From Treponema sp. UBA1747 (GTDB lineage Bacteria > Spirochaetota > Spirochaetia > Treponematales > Treponemataceae), in NCBI GenBank assembly GCA_002315375.1, contig DCHR01000018.1:1-64000 (forward strand): 64,000 bases of DNA, written 5' to 3'. The notes beneath the pieces were generated by a model that worked only from the letters and a program-made list of their open reading frames with translations, did no database searches and was not told the origin of the DNA. A program made the position numbers and the translations under genes. This document shows, piece after piece, positions 41,810-50,570 of this stretch (positions within the stretch are counted from its first letter, which is position 1; every line of letters starts with the position of its first letter).

Positions 41810-44236
41810 TTAAACACGTTCAACAGGGGATGTTTTTGCATCTTTTCCCATTACAGCTACAATTGTTGAACCGTCTTTCAGTTCTGAAACCGGAATGTAG
41901 CATGCATCGAGGCGTTTTCCATCAACTTCTACATAAGCGATACCTTTGCAGATTTTTTCAGGGTTTTTAACTTCGATTTTAAGGTTCATTCCGCGCCAGC
42001 GGCGTTCAACTTTGAATCCGTCCCATGTGTGTGGGATACATGGATCAAGAAGGAGACCGTCGTACTGTGGTCTGATACCGAGCATGTACTGTGTAGTAGA
42101 GTAGTAGTTCCATGTTGCAGCACCAGAAAGCCATGATGTACGTGTGTTTCCTGGGCGTTTTGAGTATGTTGAGTATGTTGTCTGTCCGATAACATAAGGT
42201 TCACTCTGACGAACTTCTGCTTTATCATTGTAAGAAGCTGGGAGAGCAGCCTTCAGGTATTCGTAAGCGCGGTCACCGTTTCCGGCCATGATTTCAGCGA
42301 TTACACCCCAACCCTGAGTATGGTTGAAGATACCTGCGTTTTCTTTGATTCCTGGAAGGAATACTACAGAACTCATGATGTCTGAGCGTGTTTTTGTAAA
42401 TGGTGGAGCACAGAGCATAAGTCCGTATGGTGTTGCCAGTTTTTCTTTAACTGCATCCAGTGCAGATTTCTGCTGTTCTGGAGTTGCAGCACCAGACATA
42501 ACGGCCCAAACCTGTGTATTGAAGTAAATCTGTCCTTCTTCCATTGTCTGTGTACCGTAAACTGTTCCGTCTTCGCCAACAGCCCAGATGAACCATTTTC
42601 CGTCCCAGCACTTCTTTTTGATGTTTGCATCAAGAATATCACGCTGTTCAAGAGCCCATTTTGCTTCGTCTTCTTTTCCAAGACGTTTAGAAATGTCTGC
42701 ATAAGTTGTCAGACCAAGGCGCAGCTGGAATGTAACGAAAATTGATTCTCCGTGGTATCCCAGTTTAAGACAGTCGTTCCAGTCAGCCAGAAGTCCGCAA
42801 GGAAGACCATCTGCTCCCATTCTTTCCAGGTTGAAAAGAAGAGCCTGTTTAAGGTGTTCGTAAACTGTTCCTTCACCTTTGTCTGCGTATGGAACTACGC
42901 GGTTGTAGAAGTCGAATTTACCTGTTTCTGCAACGAAACATGGAACCGAGTTGAAGAACCATTGACAGTCGTCTGAGCGGAATTCTCCGTCAGGAATCAT
43001 TTTCTGTTTTCCAGGTTCAAAGTCTTTGTTGATAACAGGGAGAGCACCACCATTAGCAAACTGTCCTGAAAGGAGGCGTACCAGACGTTCTTCTGCATCT
43101 TCAGGGATTGCAGCTGAAACACCAAGAATATCCTGTACTGAGTCACGGTAACCAAGACCGTCACGTTCTCCGTTGTATACGAGAGAAGCAGCGCGGCTCC
43201 AGGCAAATGTAATAAGACAGTTGTAAAGACCCCAAACGTTTACTGTATGGTTGATGTCTTCATCCGGAGTGATTGCTTTGAAACTTCCAAGTTTTGCATG
43301 CCAGTTTTTAACAAGCTTGTCGAATTCTTCGTCAGCGCGTGCAATTGAACCGTATTCAGCTACGATTTTCTGTCCAACAGCGCGTGCATCATCAATTCCG
43401 AAGAGAACCATGATTTCTTTTGTTTCGCCTGGCTGGAGTTCAACATCTGCCTGAACTGAACCACAAGAGTTGTCACCGAAAGCTTCTGAGTTTGAACATG
43501 CACCGTTTACAACTGACTGTGGGTGTTCGTAGTTTCCGTATGTACCGATGAAAGCTTCACGGCTTGTATCGAATCCTGTCATTGGAGCACCAACAAGAGC
43601 CATCCAAGAGTGCATGTAAGCACCACCAACATCCCATTCAGGGTGCTGGATGTAAAGGTTGTCCTGGATAGAGAAGCGGAGCATATTGTCTGCAACTTTT
43701 TCACCTTTGTTGATGAAGAGGGAATACTGCAGGTTTACCTGGTCCTGAGTTGTGTTCCACTGGTTTGCAAGTTCACAGTAAGAGAAAGCGCGAATCTTGC
43801 GTACTTTGTCTGAAGTGTTTGTGAGCTTAAGTCTCCAGTATTCAAATGTTGCTCCGAGAGGAACATAATATTTAGTTTCTGATTTGATACCTTTGTATTC
43901 AGAAATGATTGTTGTGTAGGCTGTACCATGGTGACATTCAGATTTGTACTGGTCCAGTGGTTTTCCTACAGGCTGCCATGAAGCAGACCAGAAATCTCCG
44001 TCTTCCTGGTCACGAAGATAGAAGTAACGGCCTGGCTGATCCATTGGAACAGCGTTGAAGCGAAGACGCATAAAACGTCCCTGTGCGCCTGATTTGTAGA
44101 ATCCGTATCCACCGGCGTTGTTTGTAATTACAGCACCATAAACTGTAGATCCAAGGTAGTTAGACCATGAAGTTGGTGTGTCGGGTCTTGTGATAACGTA
44201 TTCTTTTGCGTCATCGTCGAAATAACCGTATTTCAT
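41810..44236 (-). CDS. Cellobiose phosphorylase, glycoside hydrolase family 94
   Basis: 808-aa cytoplasmic enzyme splitting cellobiose with phosphate into glucose-1-phosphate and glucose. The N-terminal beta-sandwich begins KYGYFDDDAKEYVITRPDTP and has NNAGGYGFYKSGAQGR. The (alpha/alpha)6 barrel has NGERDGLGYRDSVQDILG, GEFRSDDCQWF and LLADWNDCLKLGYHGES with the catalytic Asp, then the C-terminal jelly roll. The length fits cellobiose phosphorylases. ATG 44236 is preferred to GTG 44242 because AGGAG overlaps the GTG and lies five bases before the ATG. The transporter upstream and this enzyme form a plausible cellodextrin route. Confidence 0.93.
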   Translation of the reverse strand: MKYGYFDDDAKEYVITRPDTPTSWSNYLGSTVYGAVITNNAGGYGFYKSGAQGRFMRLRFNAVPMDQPGRYFYLRDQEDGDFWSASWQPVGKPLDQYKSECHHGTAYTTIISEYKGIKSETKYYVPLGATFEYWRLKLTNTSDKVRKIRAFSYCELANQWNTTQDQVNLQYSLFINKGEKVADNMLRFSIQDNLYIQHPEWDVGGAYMHSWMALVGAPMTGFDTSREAFIGTYGNYEHPQSVVNGACSNSEAFGDNSCGSVQADVELQPGETKEIMVLFGIDDARAVGQKIVAEYGSIARADEEFDKLVKNWHAKLGSFKAITPDEDINHTVNVWGLYNCLITFAWSRAASLVYNGERDGLGYRDSVQDILGVSAAIPEDAEERLVRLLSGQFANGGALPVINKDFEPGKQKMIPDGEFRSDDCQWFFNSVPCFVAETGKFDFYNRVVPYADKGEGTVYEHLKQALLFNLERMGADGLPCGLLADWNDCLKLGYHGESIFVTFQLRLGLTTYADISKRLGKEDEAKWALEQRDILDANIKKKCWDGKWFIWAVGEDGTVYGTQTMEEGQIYFNTQVWAVMSGAATPEQQKSALDAVKEKLATPYGLMLCAPPFTKTRSDIMSSVVFLPGIKENAGIFNHTQGWGVIAEIMAGNGDRAYEYLKAALPASYNDKAEVRQSEPYVIGQTTYSTYSKRPGNTRTSWLSGAATWNYYSTTQYMLGIRPQYDGLLLDPCIPHTWDGFKVERRWRGMNLKIEVKNPEKICKGIAYVEVDGKRLDACYIPVSELKDGSTIVAVMGKDAKTSPVERV

Positions 44237-44297
44237 TTTCACTCCTATATATGGAAATAAATAAACTGATTCACCCTTCTAGTAGGGGTTTTCACTT

Positions 44298-44315
44298 ATG
44301 GTAAAGGATTACCAT
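44298..44315. promoter_or_regulatory. Palindromic operator candidate upstream of the GH94 gene
   Basis: ATGGTAA AGGA TTACCAT, a perfect 7-4-7 inverted repeat 62 bp before the phosphorylase start. It has the size and symmetry of a sugar-regulator (LacI or ROK type) site. No such regulator gene is in the window. Confidence 0.45.
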
Positions 44316-44478
44316 TCGTATTTCAATGTCAATTTTAATAAAATTATAACAAAATTACATGATTTAGGTATTTAAAAATAAAAAAAAATCGAAAATAATA
44401 TTAAAGAACTGCTAATGTACAGCCGATAATTAACATGATGGACTATGTTCGTTTTTGGGTCCGTCAAAGGAGAAAATT

Positions 44479-45510
44479 TTGAAAAAGTCTGAATTCAACA
44501 AGTTTTTGGCTAAAGTTCCTAAAGCAGAACTTCATATCCATATTGAAGCTGTTATCACTCTGGATTCAGTTAAAAAACTTTACCTTAAACGCTTTGGCAA
44601 AGAAATGACTGAAGAAGAACAGAAATCTTTGTTCACATATAACGACCTTAATGGATTTATACAGGCTTTCCTTAAGGTTCAGGATCTTTTAACATCAGTA
44701 GAAGATTTCCGTCTTGTTTTTGATGATTTGGGAAAATACCTTAAGAAAAACGGTATTACTTATTGTGAAGCATTCTTTGCACCAACAGCATTCCTTAAGA
44801 AAGGTTTCAAATATGATGAAATGATTGCTGTTTTCCATGAAAAGATTGTTGAAATCAGGGAAAAAACTGGTATTGTAATTAAGCTTATGGAAGACGTTTC
44901 ACGTACTTTCGGATGCGAGAATGCAATCAACAATTATAACCTCCAGAAACAGTATCCTTGCGAAGATATTATCGGTATTGGTCTTGGTGGGGCAGAAAGC
45001 AAAGGCCCTGCAGCAGATTATGCTCCTGTTTATGAAATGGCTCTTGCAGACGGAAAACATGCTGTAATTCATGCCGGTGAAGATGTAGGACCTGAAAGTA
45101 TCTGGGATGCAATTGACCTGTGTCATGCAGAAAGAATCGGACATGGCCTTACAGCAATGCAGGACGAAAAACTTATGAAAACTCTTGCAAAGAAAAAGAT
45201 TCCTGTTGAAATCTGTATCACATCAAATACCTTTACAAAGAAAATCGTAACAAAGGCAAAAGATCATCCTGTAAAACAGTACTTTGATAAAGGTATGATT
45301 GTTACAATCAATACTGATGACCCTGTATTCTTCAAGACAACAATGCTCAGAGAACTGTGGCTTTGTTACAAAGATCTTGGCTTTACAATGGATGAAATCA
45401 AGGAACTTATTAAATACAGCTTTACAGCATCATTCCTTTCAAAGAAAGAAAAGAAAGCCTGGTGTGAAAAAGTTGATGCAGCCTGGGTAGATGTACCTGC
45501 CGAAGACTAA
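44479..45510 (+). CDS. Adenosine deaminase family
   Basis: 343-aa cytoplasmic zinc enzyme that deaminates adenosine (or adenine) in purine salvage. Metal ligands and catalytic residues appear as KAELHIHIEA, HAGED, AERIGHGLTA, EICITSN and NTDDP. The first motif reads HxHIEA where most members have HxHLEG or HxHLDG, so a conserved Gly is Ala. The start is TTG 44479: AAAGGAG lies six bases upstream; a TTG at 44455 in frame has no such site. Monocistronic, with its own terminator. Confidence 0.85.
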   Translation: MKKSEFNKFLAKVPKAELHIHIEAVITLDSVKKLYLKRFGKEMTEEEQKSLFTYNDLNGFIQAFLKVQDLLTSVEDFRLVFDDLGKYLKKNGITYCEAFFAPTAFLKKGFKYDEMIAVFHEKIVEIREKTGIVIKLMEDVSRTFGCENAINNYNLQKQYPCEDIIGIGLGGAESKGPAADYAPVYEMALADGKHAVIHAGEDVGPESIWDAIDLCHAERIGHGLTAMQDEKLMKTLAKKKIPVEICITSNTFTKKIVTKAKDHPVKQYFDKGMIVTINTDDPVFFKTTMLRELWLCYKDLGFTMDEIKELIKYSFTASFLSKKEKKAWCEKVDAAWVDVPAED

Positions 45511-45552
45511 TCGATATAAGTAAGAATTAAAGTACTACTTTATTAAAGAAAG

Positions 45553-45595
45553 ACCCGCATGGAATGAATAGTCTTCATTTCCTGCGGGTTTTTTT
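45553..45595 (+). terminator. Terminator after adenosine deaminase
   Basis: ACCCGCA/TGCGGGT outer stem (45553-45559 with 45583-45589), an inner GGAATGAA/TTCATTTCC stem with one bulge, then seven Ts. Confidence 0.88.
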
Positions 45596-45628
45596 GTATC
45601 ATAGGGATTATACCTTAAGGAAAAAAAA

Positions 45629-46414
45629 GTGACTGAAATAGAAAAGTATTATAACAAATTCAATGAAGAACACAGACTGACAACCCGCCATGGACAGGTT
45701 GAATTCGAAACTTCACTGAAATATATTCATGATTATATTCCGGAAGACAGGCCGGCAAGCGAAATAAAAATTCTTGATCTTGGCGCCGGCACCGGCCGTT
45801 ATTCCGTTCAGTTGAATTCCGAAGGTTATGATGTTACAGCTGTTGAGCTGGTAAAAAGGAATCTGGAAGTTCTTCGAGGTAAACATACCTCTGTAAAAAC
45901 CTGGGGCGGAGATGCAAGGAATATTTCTTTTCTGGAAGATAATACTTTTGATCTTACAATTATGTTTGGCCCTTGTTATCACCTGATTGGTGATGAAGAA
46001 AAACTGAAAGCAATAAATGAAGCCAAGCGGGTAACAAAAAAAGACGGAATCATAATGATTGCCTTCACTATGAATGAATATTCTGTTCTGACCTATTGTA
46101 TGGCAGAAAATCATTTGTCTCAGGTAGTGGAAAAAAACGGACTTTCTGAAACCTTTCATATTCAGGCCGACAGCAAAGAACTTTACGATTATGTCCGTAT
46201 TGAAGATGTTTACAGACTGAATGAAAAGGCAGGACTTGAATGTGTAAAGGTGTTCAGTCCTGACGGACCTGCAGATTATATGCGTCGTGAACTTAATGCT
46301 ATGGATGAGGAAACATTCTTGCAGTTTAAGAAATATGTTCTTGCGGTTTCGGACAGACAGGATCTTATAGGGGCCGGAAGCCATATTGTTGATGTTGTAA
46401 AAAATAGAAAGTAA
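45629..46414 (+). CDS. SAM-dependent class I methyltransferase
   Basis: 261 aa. SAM motif I is ILDLGAGTGRYS (about residues 48-59), followed by VTAVELVKRNLEVL, GDARNISF (adenine contact), FDLTIMFGP (motif IV) and AKRVTKKDGIIMIAF. The substrate is not evident. GTG start 45629, with AAGGA seven bases upstream. It lies 25 bp before the HD-GYP gene and is probably co-transcribed with it. Confidence 0.83.
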   Translation: MTEIEKYYNKFNEEHRLTTRHGQVEFETSLKYIHDYIPEDRPASEIKILDLGAGTGRYSVQLNSEGYDVTAVELVKRNLEVLRGKHTSVKTWGGDARNISFLEDNTFDLTIMFGPCYHLIGDEEKLKAINEAKRVTKKDGIIMIAFTMNEYSVLTYCMAENHLSQVVEKNGLSETFHIQADSKELYDYVRIEDVYRLNEKAGLECVKVFSPDGPADYMRRELNAMDEETFLQFKKYVLAVSDRQDLIGAGSHIVDVVKNRK

Positions 46415-46439
46415 AACGGAAATAAAAAAATATATAAGT

Positions 46440-47741
46440 ATGGAATTATTTTTATTGATAAAAATGCAGGTTGCCTGTTTCTGTATTCTTGTAATTACTG
46501 GCCTGCAGTCTTTAAGAGATGGAAAAAATGTAGATTGCAGCATGGTTTTTGATGTTCTCCATGTTGTTGCGGAACTGGCGGTAATATTTGATGCTCTTAC
46601 TGTCTGGAGCGTAAATAACCAGGAAATTGTACCCCGGACTTTGAACCTGTATTTTCATTTTTTCTTTTTTATTCTGATGGTTACAGGAGTATACCTGGTC
46701 TGTCTTTATTTTCTTGAAATCACTTTTGGTATTACTTCTAAAAAAAGAAAAAGATTCCTGCTCAGTGTTCCTTACGTTGTTGTAATCTTCCTGGTGGCTG
46801 TAAACATGAAAGACCTGGAGTTTATTCAGGGAAAAGTAACCAGTTATTCTATGGGAATGGCTCCTGTCATTTCCTTTGCTTTTGTCGCAGTTTTATGGTT
46901 TGCGGCTTATGTTTTGTTTTTTACCGGATACAGGAAAGTGGAAAGACATATCAGAACAAGTATGGTTATTTCACTTACTGCGGGGACTGTATGTACAATG
47001 CTGCAGCTTATTTTTCCGGAAATCCTGTCAACCAGTCTTGCATTAACGATTATGGTAATGGGGATTTATCTGAACCTGGAAAATCCTGCCTATAAAAAAT
47101 ATCTTCAGAATACTAAAAATATGGTTGAAAACTTTTCTACTCTGATTGAAAACCGGGATGATTCAACCGGCGGACATGTTAAGCGGACAACCCTTTACGT
47201 GAATCTGATCATGAATGAAATGGTGAAGAACGGAAAGTATAAAAAGAAATTAACCCGTGATTATATGAATTATGTTCTTCAGGCCGCTCCTATGCATGAC
47301 ATCGGGAAAGTTGCCATTCCGGATTCAATTCTTCAGAAAAAAGGGCCCTTGAGTCCTGAAGAATTCGCAATTATGAAAACACATACTATTCGAGGTGGAG
47401 ATATTATCCAGGAAACTTTCGGCTGTAACAGTGATGACCCTGATTTTGTAGAAATAGCCTTTAAGGTGTGCCAGTTTCATCATGAGAAATGGAACGGGAA
47501 AGGTTACCCGGAAGGAATTTCCGGAACATATATTCCTCTTTGTGCACGCATTATGGCAGTAGCAGATGTTTTTGATGCAGTTTCGGCTAAGAGGTGTTAT
47601 CGTGATGCAATGCCACTGGATAAGTGTTTTGAAATAATCAAAGAAGGAAAGGGGGCGGATTTTGATCCTGAGATAGCAGAAATCTTTTTGAATGCCCGTC
47701 CTAAAGTAGAAAAAATTTATTACGGGAACATGACAATATAA
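46440..47741 (+). CDS. Membrane HD-GYP protein, probable cyclic-di-GMP phosphodiesterase
   Basis: 433 aa. Seven or so hydrophobic segments in residues 1-215 act as sensor or anchor. The C-terminal HD-GYP domain has ENRDDSTGGHVKR, the metal ligands in MHDIGKVAIPD, KTHTIRGGDII, CQFHHEKWNGKGYPEG (HHE and GYP), and MAVADVFDAVSAKRCYRDA. These intact motifs predict hydrolysis of cyclic-di-GMP and thus an effect on motility. No Shine-Dalgarno site is clear before ATG 46440. The next gene starts immediately after the stop. Confidence 0.88.
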   Translation: MELFLLIKMQVACFCILVITGLQSLRDGKNVDCSMVFDVLHVVAELAVIFDALTVWSVNNQEIVPRTLNLYFHFFFFILMVTGVYLVCLYFLEITFGITSKKRKRFLLSVPYVVVIFLVAVNMKDLEFIQGKVTSYSMGMAPVISFAFVAVLWFAAYVLFFTGYRKVERHIRTSMVISLTAGTVCTMLQLIFPEILSTSLALTIMVMGIYLNLENPAYKKYLQNTKNMVENFSTLIENRDDSTGGHVKRTTLYVNLIMNEMVKNGKYKKKLTRDYMNYVLQAAPMHDIGKVAIPDSILQKKGPLSPEEFAIMKTHTIRGGDIIQETFGCNSDDPDFVEIAFKVCQFHHEKWNGKGYPEGISGTYIPLCARIMAVADVFDAVSAKRCYRDAMPLDKCFEIIKEGKGADFDPEIAEIFLNARPKVEKIYYGNMTI

Positions 47742-49172
47742 ATGCTGAGCTATTCTTTCGATTCAATATCAGAAAATCCGCTTTATCTTCAGTTATATAA
47801 CTTCATCAAAAATGATATTCTTTCAGGAAATTTAAAAACTGCTTCAAAGCTTCCTTCAAAAAGAGCTTTTGCTGAAAATCTTGGAGTCAGCGTAATTACT
47901 GTAGAAAATGCTTATGAACAGCTGATTGCGGAAGGCTATATTTATTCTCTTCCAAAGAAAGGTTTTTTTGTCTCCGATATTGAAGAAAGTAATTACGGGA
48001 CCCTGGCAGATGTCAAAGTTCCTGGAAAGAATTTTCTTTCAGAGCTGGAAACTGACGAAGAGAAAACTGTCAGATTTCAGGTTGATTTTTCAAGCAATAG
48101 TATTTTGTCATCTCATTTTCCTTACAGTGTCTGGTCCAGGGTTTTGCGAAACTGCCTTATAAAATATGAAAAGGAACTTTTACAGTCTCAGCCGCCTGCG
48201 GGCTGTTATGCGTTGAGAAAAGCAGTTACAGATTATCTTTATTCTTTCAGAGGAATGAAAGTTCATCCTGAACAGATAATAATCGGTGCGGGAACTGAAT
48301 ATCTGGAAGGGCTTCTCGTTCAGCTTCTGGGACAGGATAAAGTCTATTGTGTTGAAAATCCGGGATACAAAAAAGTTTATAAAGTTTATTCTTCCAACGG
48401 AGCGGTTGTAAAATGGACCAGTGTTTCTGAAAACGGAATTGATGTAAAGGACCTGGTAAAACAGCAAGTAGATGTCCTTCATATTTCGCCTGGACATCAG
48501 TTTCCGACCGGAATTATTACTCCGGTTTCAAAACGGCAGGAAATTCTTTCTTGGGCAAATGAAAAAAACGGCCGCTATATTATTGAAGATGATTATGACA
48601 GTGAATTCAGAATGACGGGAGTAATTATTCCGACTCTTCAAAGCATTGATTCTATGGGAAAAGTGGTTTATATGAATTCCTTTTCTAAAACAATGTCTTC
48701 TTCCATTCGTGTCAGCTATATGGTACTGCCGCCGGAATTACTGAAAAAGTACAGGGAAAATCTTTCGTTTTATTCCTGTCCTGTCAGTTCAATCGTTCAG
48801 TTTGCAATTGCTGATTTTATTGAAGGCGGCCTGTTTGAAAAACACATTAACCGGCTGAAGAATTTTTACAGGCGCCAGAGGGATTATCTGGTTCGCGAAA
48901 TAAAAAACAGCGGTCTTTCGGAAATTTCGGAAATAAAAAGGGAGAATGCCGGACTTCATTTCATTCTGCAATTGAACCTGAAGACGGAGGATTCGCTCTT
49001 CCAGAAAAAACTGGAGGAGGAAGGAATCCGGTTAAGGTCTCTTTCTGAATACTGCTACGGCGCTGAGAATGAAAATGCACATTGTTTTGTTATTAATTAT
49101 TCATCCTTAACACAGGAAGATATCAAAAGTGCAGTCGCAAAAATCTGCAGAGTCGCCAAATCCCTAAACTAA
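47742..49172 (+). CDS. MocR/PdxR-type regulator (GntR HTH fused to aminotransferase fold)
   Basis: 476 aa. The N-terminal winged helix (residues about 10-75: LYLQLYNFIKNDILSG, KLPSKRAFAENLGVS, GYIYSLPKKGFFV) joins a fold-type I PLP domain with IIGAGTEYL, HISPGHQFPTG, IIEDDYDSEFR and the PLP lysine in NSFSKTMSSSIRVSYM. Such proteins regulate vitamin B6 or amino-acid genes and sense PLP. No target is obvious nearby. It starts directly after the HD-GYP stop and overlaps the convergent miaB by 9 bp. Confidence 0.9.
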   Translation: MLSYSFDSISENPLYLQLYNFIKNDILSGNLKTASKLPSKRAFAENLGVSVITVENAYEQLIAEGYIYSLPKKGFFVSDIEESNYGTLADVKVPGKNFLSELETDEEKTVRFQVDFSSNSILSSHFPYSVWSRVLRNCLIKYEKELLQSQPPAGCYALRKAVTDYLYSFRGMKVHPEQIIIGAGTEYLEGLLVQLLGQDKVYCVENPGYKKVYKVYSSNGAVVKWTSVSENGIDVKDLVKQQVDVLHISPGHQFPTGIITPVSKRQEILSWANEKNGRYIIEDDYDSEFRMTGVIIPTLQSIDSMGKVVYMNSFSKTMSSSIRVSYMVLPPELLKKYRENLSFYSCPVSSIVQFAIADFIEGGLFEKHINRLKNFYRRQRDYLVREIKNSGLSEISEIKRENAGLHFILQLNLKTEDSLFQKKLEEEGIRLRSLSEYCYGAENENAHCFVINYSSLTQEDIKSAVAKICRVAKSLN

Positions 49173-50537
49173 AGTTCCGCGGAAAGTATTTCCGTTGAGG
49201 CTTTCAAGCTTAACATTTACGAAAGACCCGATGAGTTTTTTATCTGCCTTGAAGGCAACCCGTTCATCCTGCTGGGTTTTTCCCAGAAGTTCATCAGCGC
49301 TGTCACGACTGATACTTTCACAGAGAACTTTTACTGTCTGACCGACACGTTTCTGCATCTGTTCCGTTGTAATCTTCAGCTGAAGGTCAATTACCCGCTG
49401 CAGTCTTTCTTTTTTTATTTCAACAGGAATCTGGTTTTCGTATGTTGCAGCCGGAGTTCCGTCTCTGAGATTGTAATAGTACATGAAAGCATTTTCATAA
49501 TTAATGGTTTTCATGAGACTGAGAGTATCTTCTACATCTTCTTCTGTTTCGCCAGGGAAGCCCATCATAAGGTCTGTTGTAAGGGATACGTCGGGAATTG
49601 CTTTTTTTATCCGTTCAACAAGTGCAATATAATTTTCCCGGGTGTAACGGCGGTTCATTTCCTTAAGGACTTTTGTAGATCCGTGCTGTACCGGAAGATG
49701 AATGTGATGACAAAGAACTTCTTCTTCAGAAATAACTTTGATTACATCGTCTGACAAATCTTTTGGATGACTGGACATGAAACGAACCCATCCAATGGAA
49801 GACTTTGTTTCCCTGATTCTGTCTGCTATTTTTTTCAACAGAGATGCAAAATTGTCTCCTTCGGAATTATAAGAATTTACGTTCTGTCCAAGGAGTGTTA
49901 TTTCTTTTACTCCGTAGGTTGAAAGGACATCGATTTCCTTGAGGATTTCATCAACTGGTCTGGAAAGTTCACGGCCGCGAACATATGGAACGATACAGTA
50001 TGTACAGAAATTATTGCAGCCATGCATAATCGGAACGAAGGCAGTAAATGCACCGGGTTCGTAGGAAAGGGGAGCAAACTGGTATTTTTCTGTGTCATCA
50101 GGCTGATCGGCAGAATCTCCGCCTTCTACGGCTTCAATGATTTCTCCGAAATGTTTTTTTGCATAAGTCCCAACAACATAATCTATACATGGATAGTCTT
50201 TTTTCAGAGAATCAAGAAGACGTTCAGCCATACATCCTGTAACGATAAGGGTTAAAGGCTTTGGACCGTCTTTTACGTATTCTGCAGCTTTTTCAAGAGT
50301 TCTTGCTTTTGCTCCTTCGCGGCATTCCCTTACGGCTTTGAGTCCGCTGAACCATCCTAATCTACCGAGAATTCTGTTTTCTGCAGTTTGTCTTACAGAA
50401 CAGGTATTGATTATTACAATGTCAGCAATCTGAGGGTCATCTGCTTTAGTCCAGCCACGGGCAATAAAAATCTGTTCGATAGAGGCTGATTCAGCAATAT
50501 TCATCTGACAGCCATAAGTTTCAAAAAAATATGTCAT
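49164..50537 (-). CDS. miaB: tRNA-2-methylthio-N6-dimethylallyladenosine synthase
   Basis: 457-aa radical SAM methylthiotransferase acting on i6A37 of tRNAs. An N-terminal MTTase domain (ETYGCQMNIAES, NTCSVRQ, TGCMAER) holds one Fe-S cluster. The radical SAM cluster is C174-N-N-F-C178-T-Y-C181. The core includes ITLLGQNVNSY and TDLMMGFPGETEED, and a C-terminal TRAM domain ends in NTFRGTLV. Length and motifs fit MiaB rather than RimO or MtaB. It lies 33 nt after the upstream unknown gene on the same strand. Confidence 0.95.
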   Translation of the reverse strand: MTYFFETYGCQMNIAESASIEQIFIARGWTKADDPQIADIVIINTCSVRQTAENRILGRLGWFSGLKAVRECREGAKARTLEKAAEYVKDGPKPLTLIVTGCMAERLLDSLKKDYPCIDYVVGTYAKKHFGEIIEAVEGGDSADQPDDTEKYQFAPLSYEPGAFTAFVPIMHGCNNFCTYCIVPYVRGRELSRPVDEILKEIDVLSTYGVKEITLLGQNVNSYNSEGDNFASLLKKIADRIRETKSSIGWVRFMSSHPKDLSDDVIKVISEEEVLCHHIHLPVQHGSTKVLKEMNRRYTRENYIALVERIKKAIPDVSLTTDLMMGFPGETEEDVEDTLSLMKTINYENAFMYYYNLRDGTPAATYENQIPVEIKKERLQRVIDLQLKITTEQMQKRVGQTVKVLCESISRDSADELLGKTQQDERVAFKADKKLIGSFVNVKLESLNGNTFRGTLV

Positions 50538-50570
50538 GAGAAATTCCGTTTATATAATTATGTATTTTTT

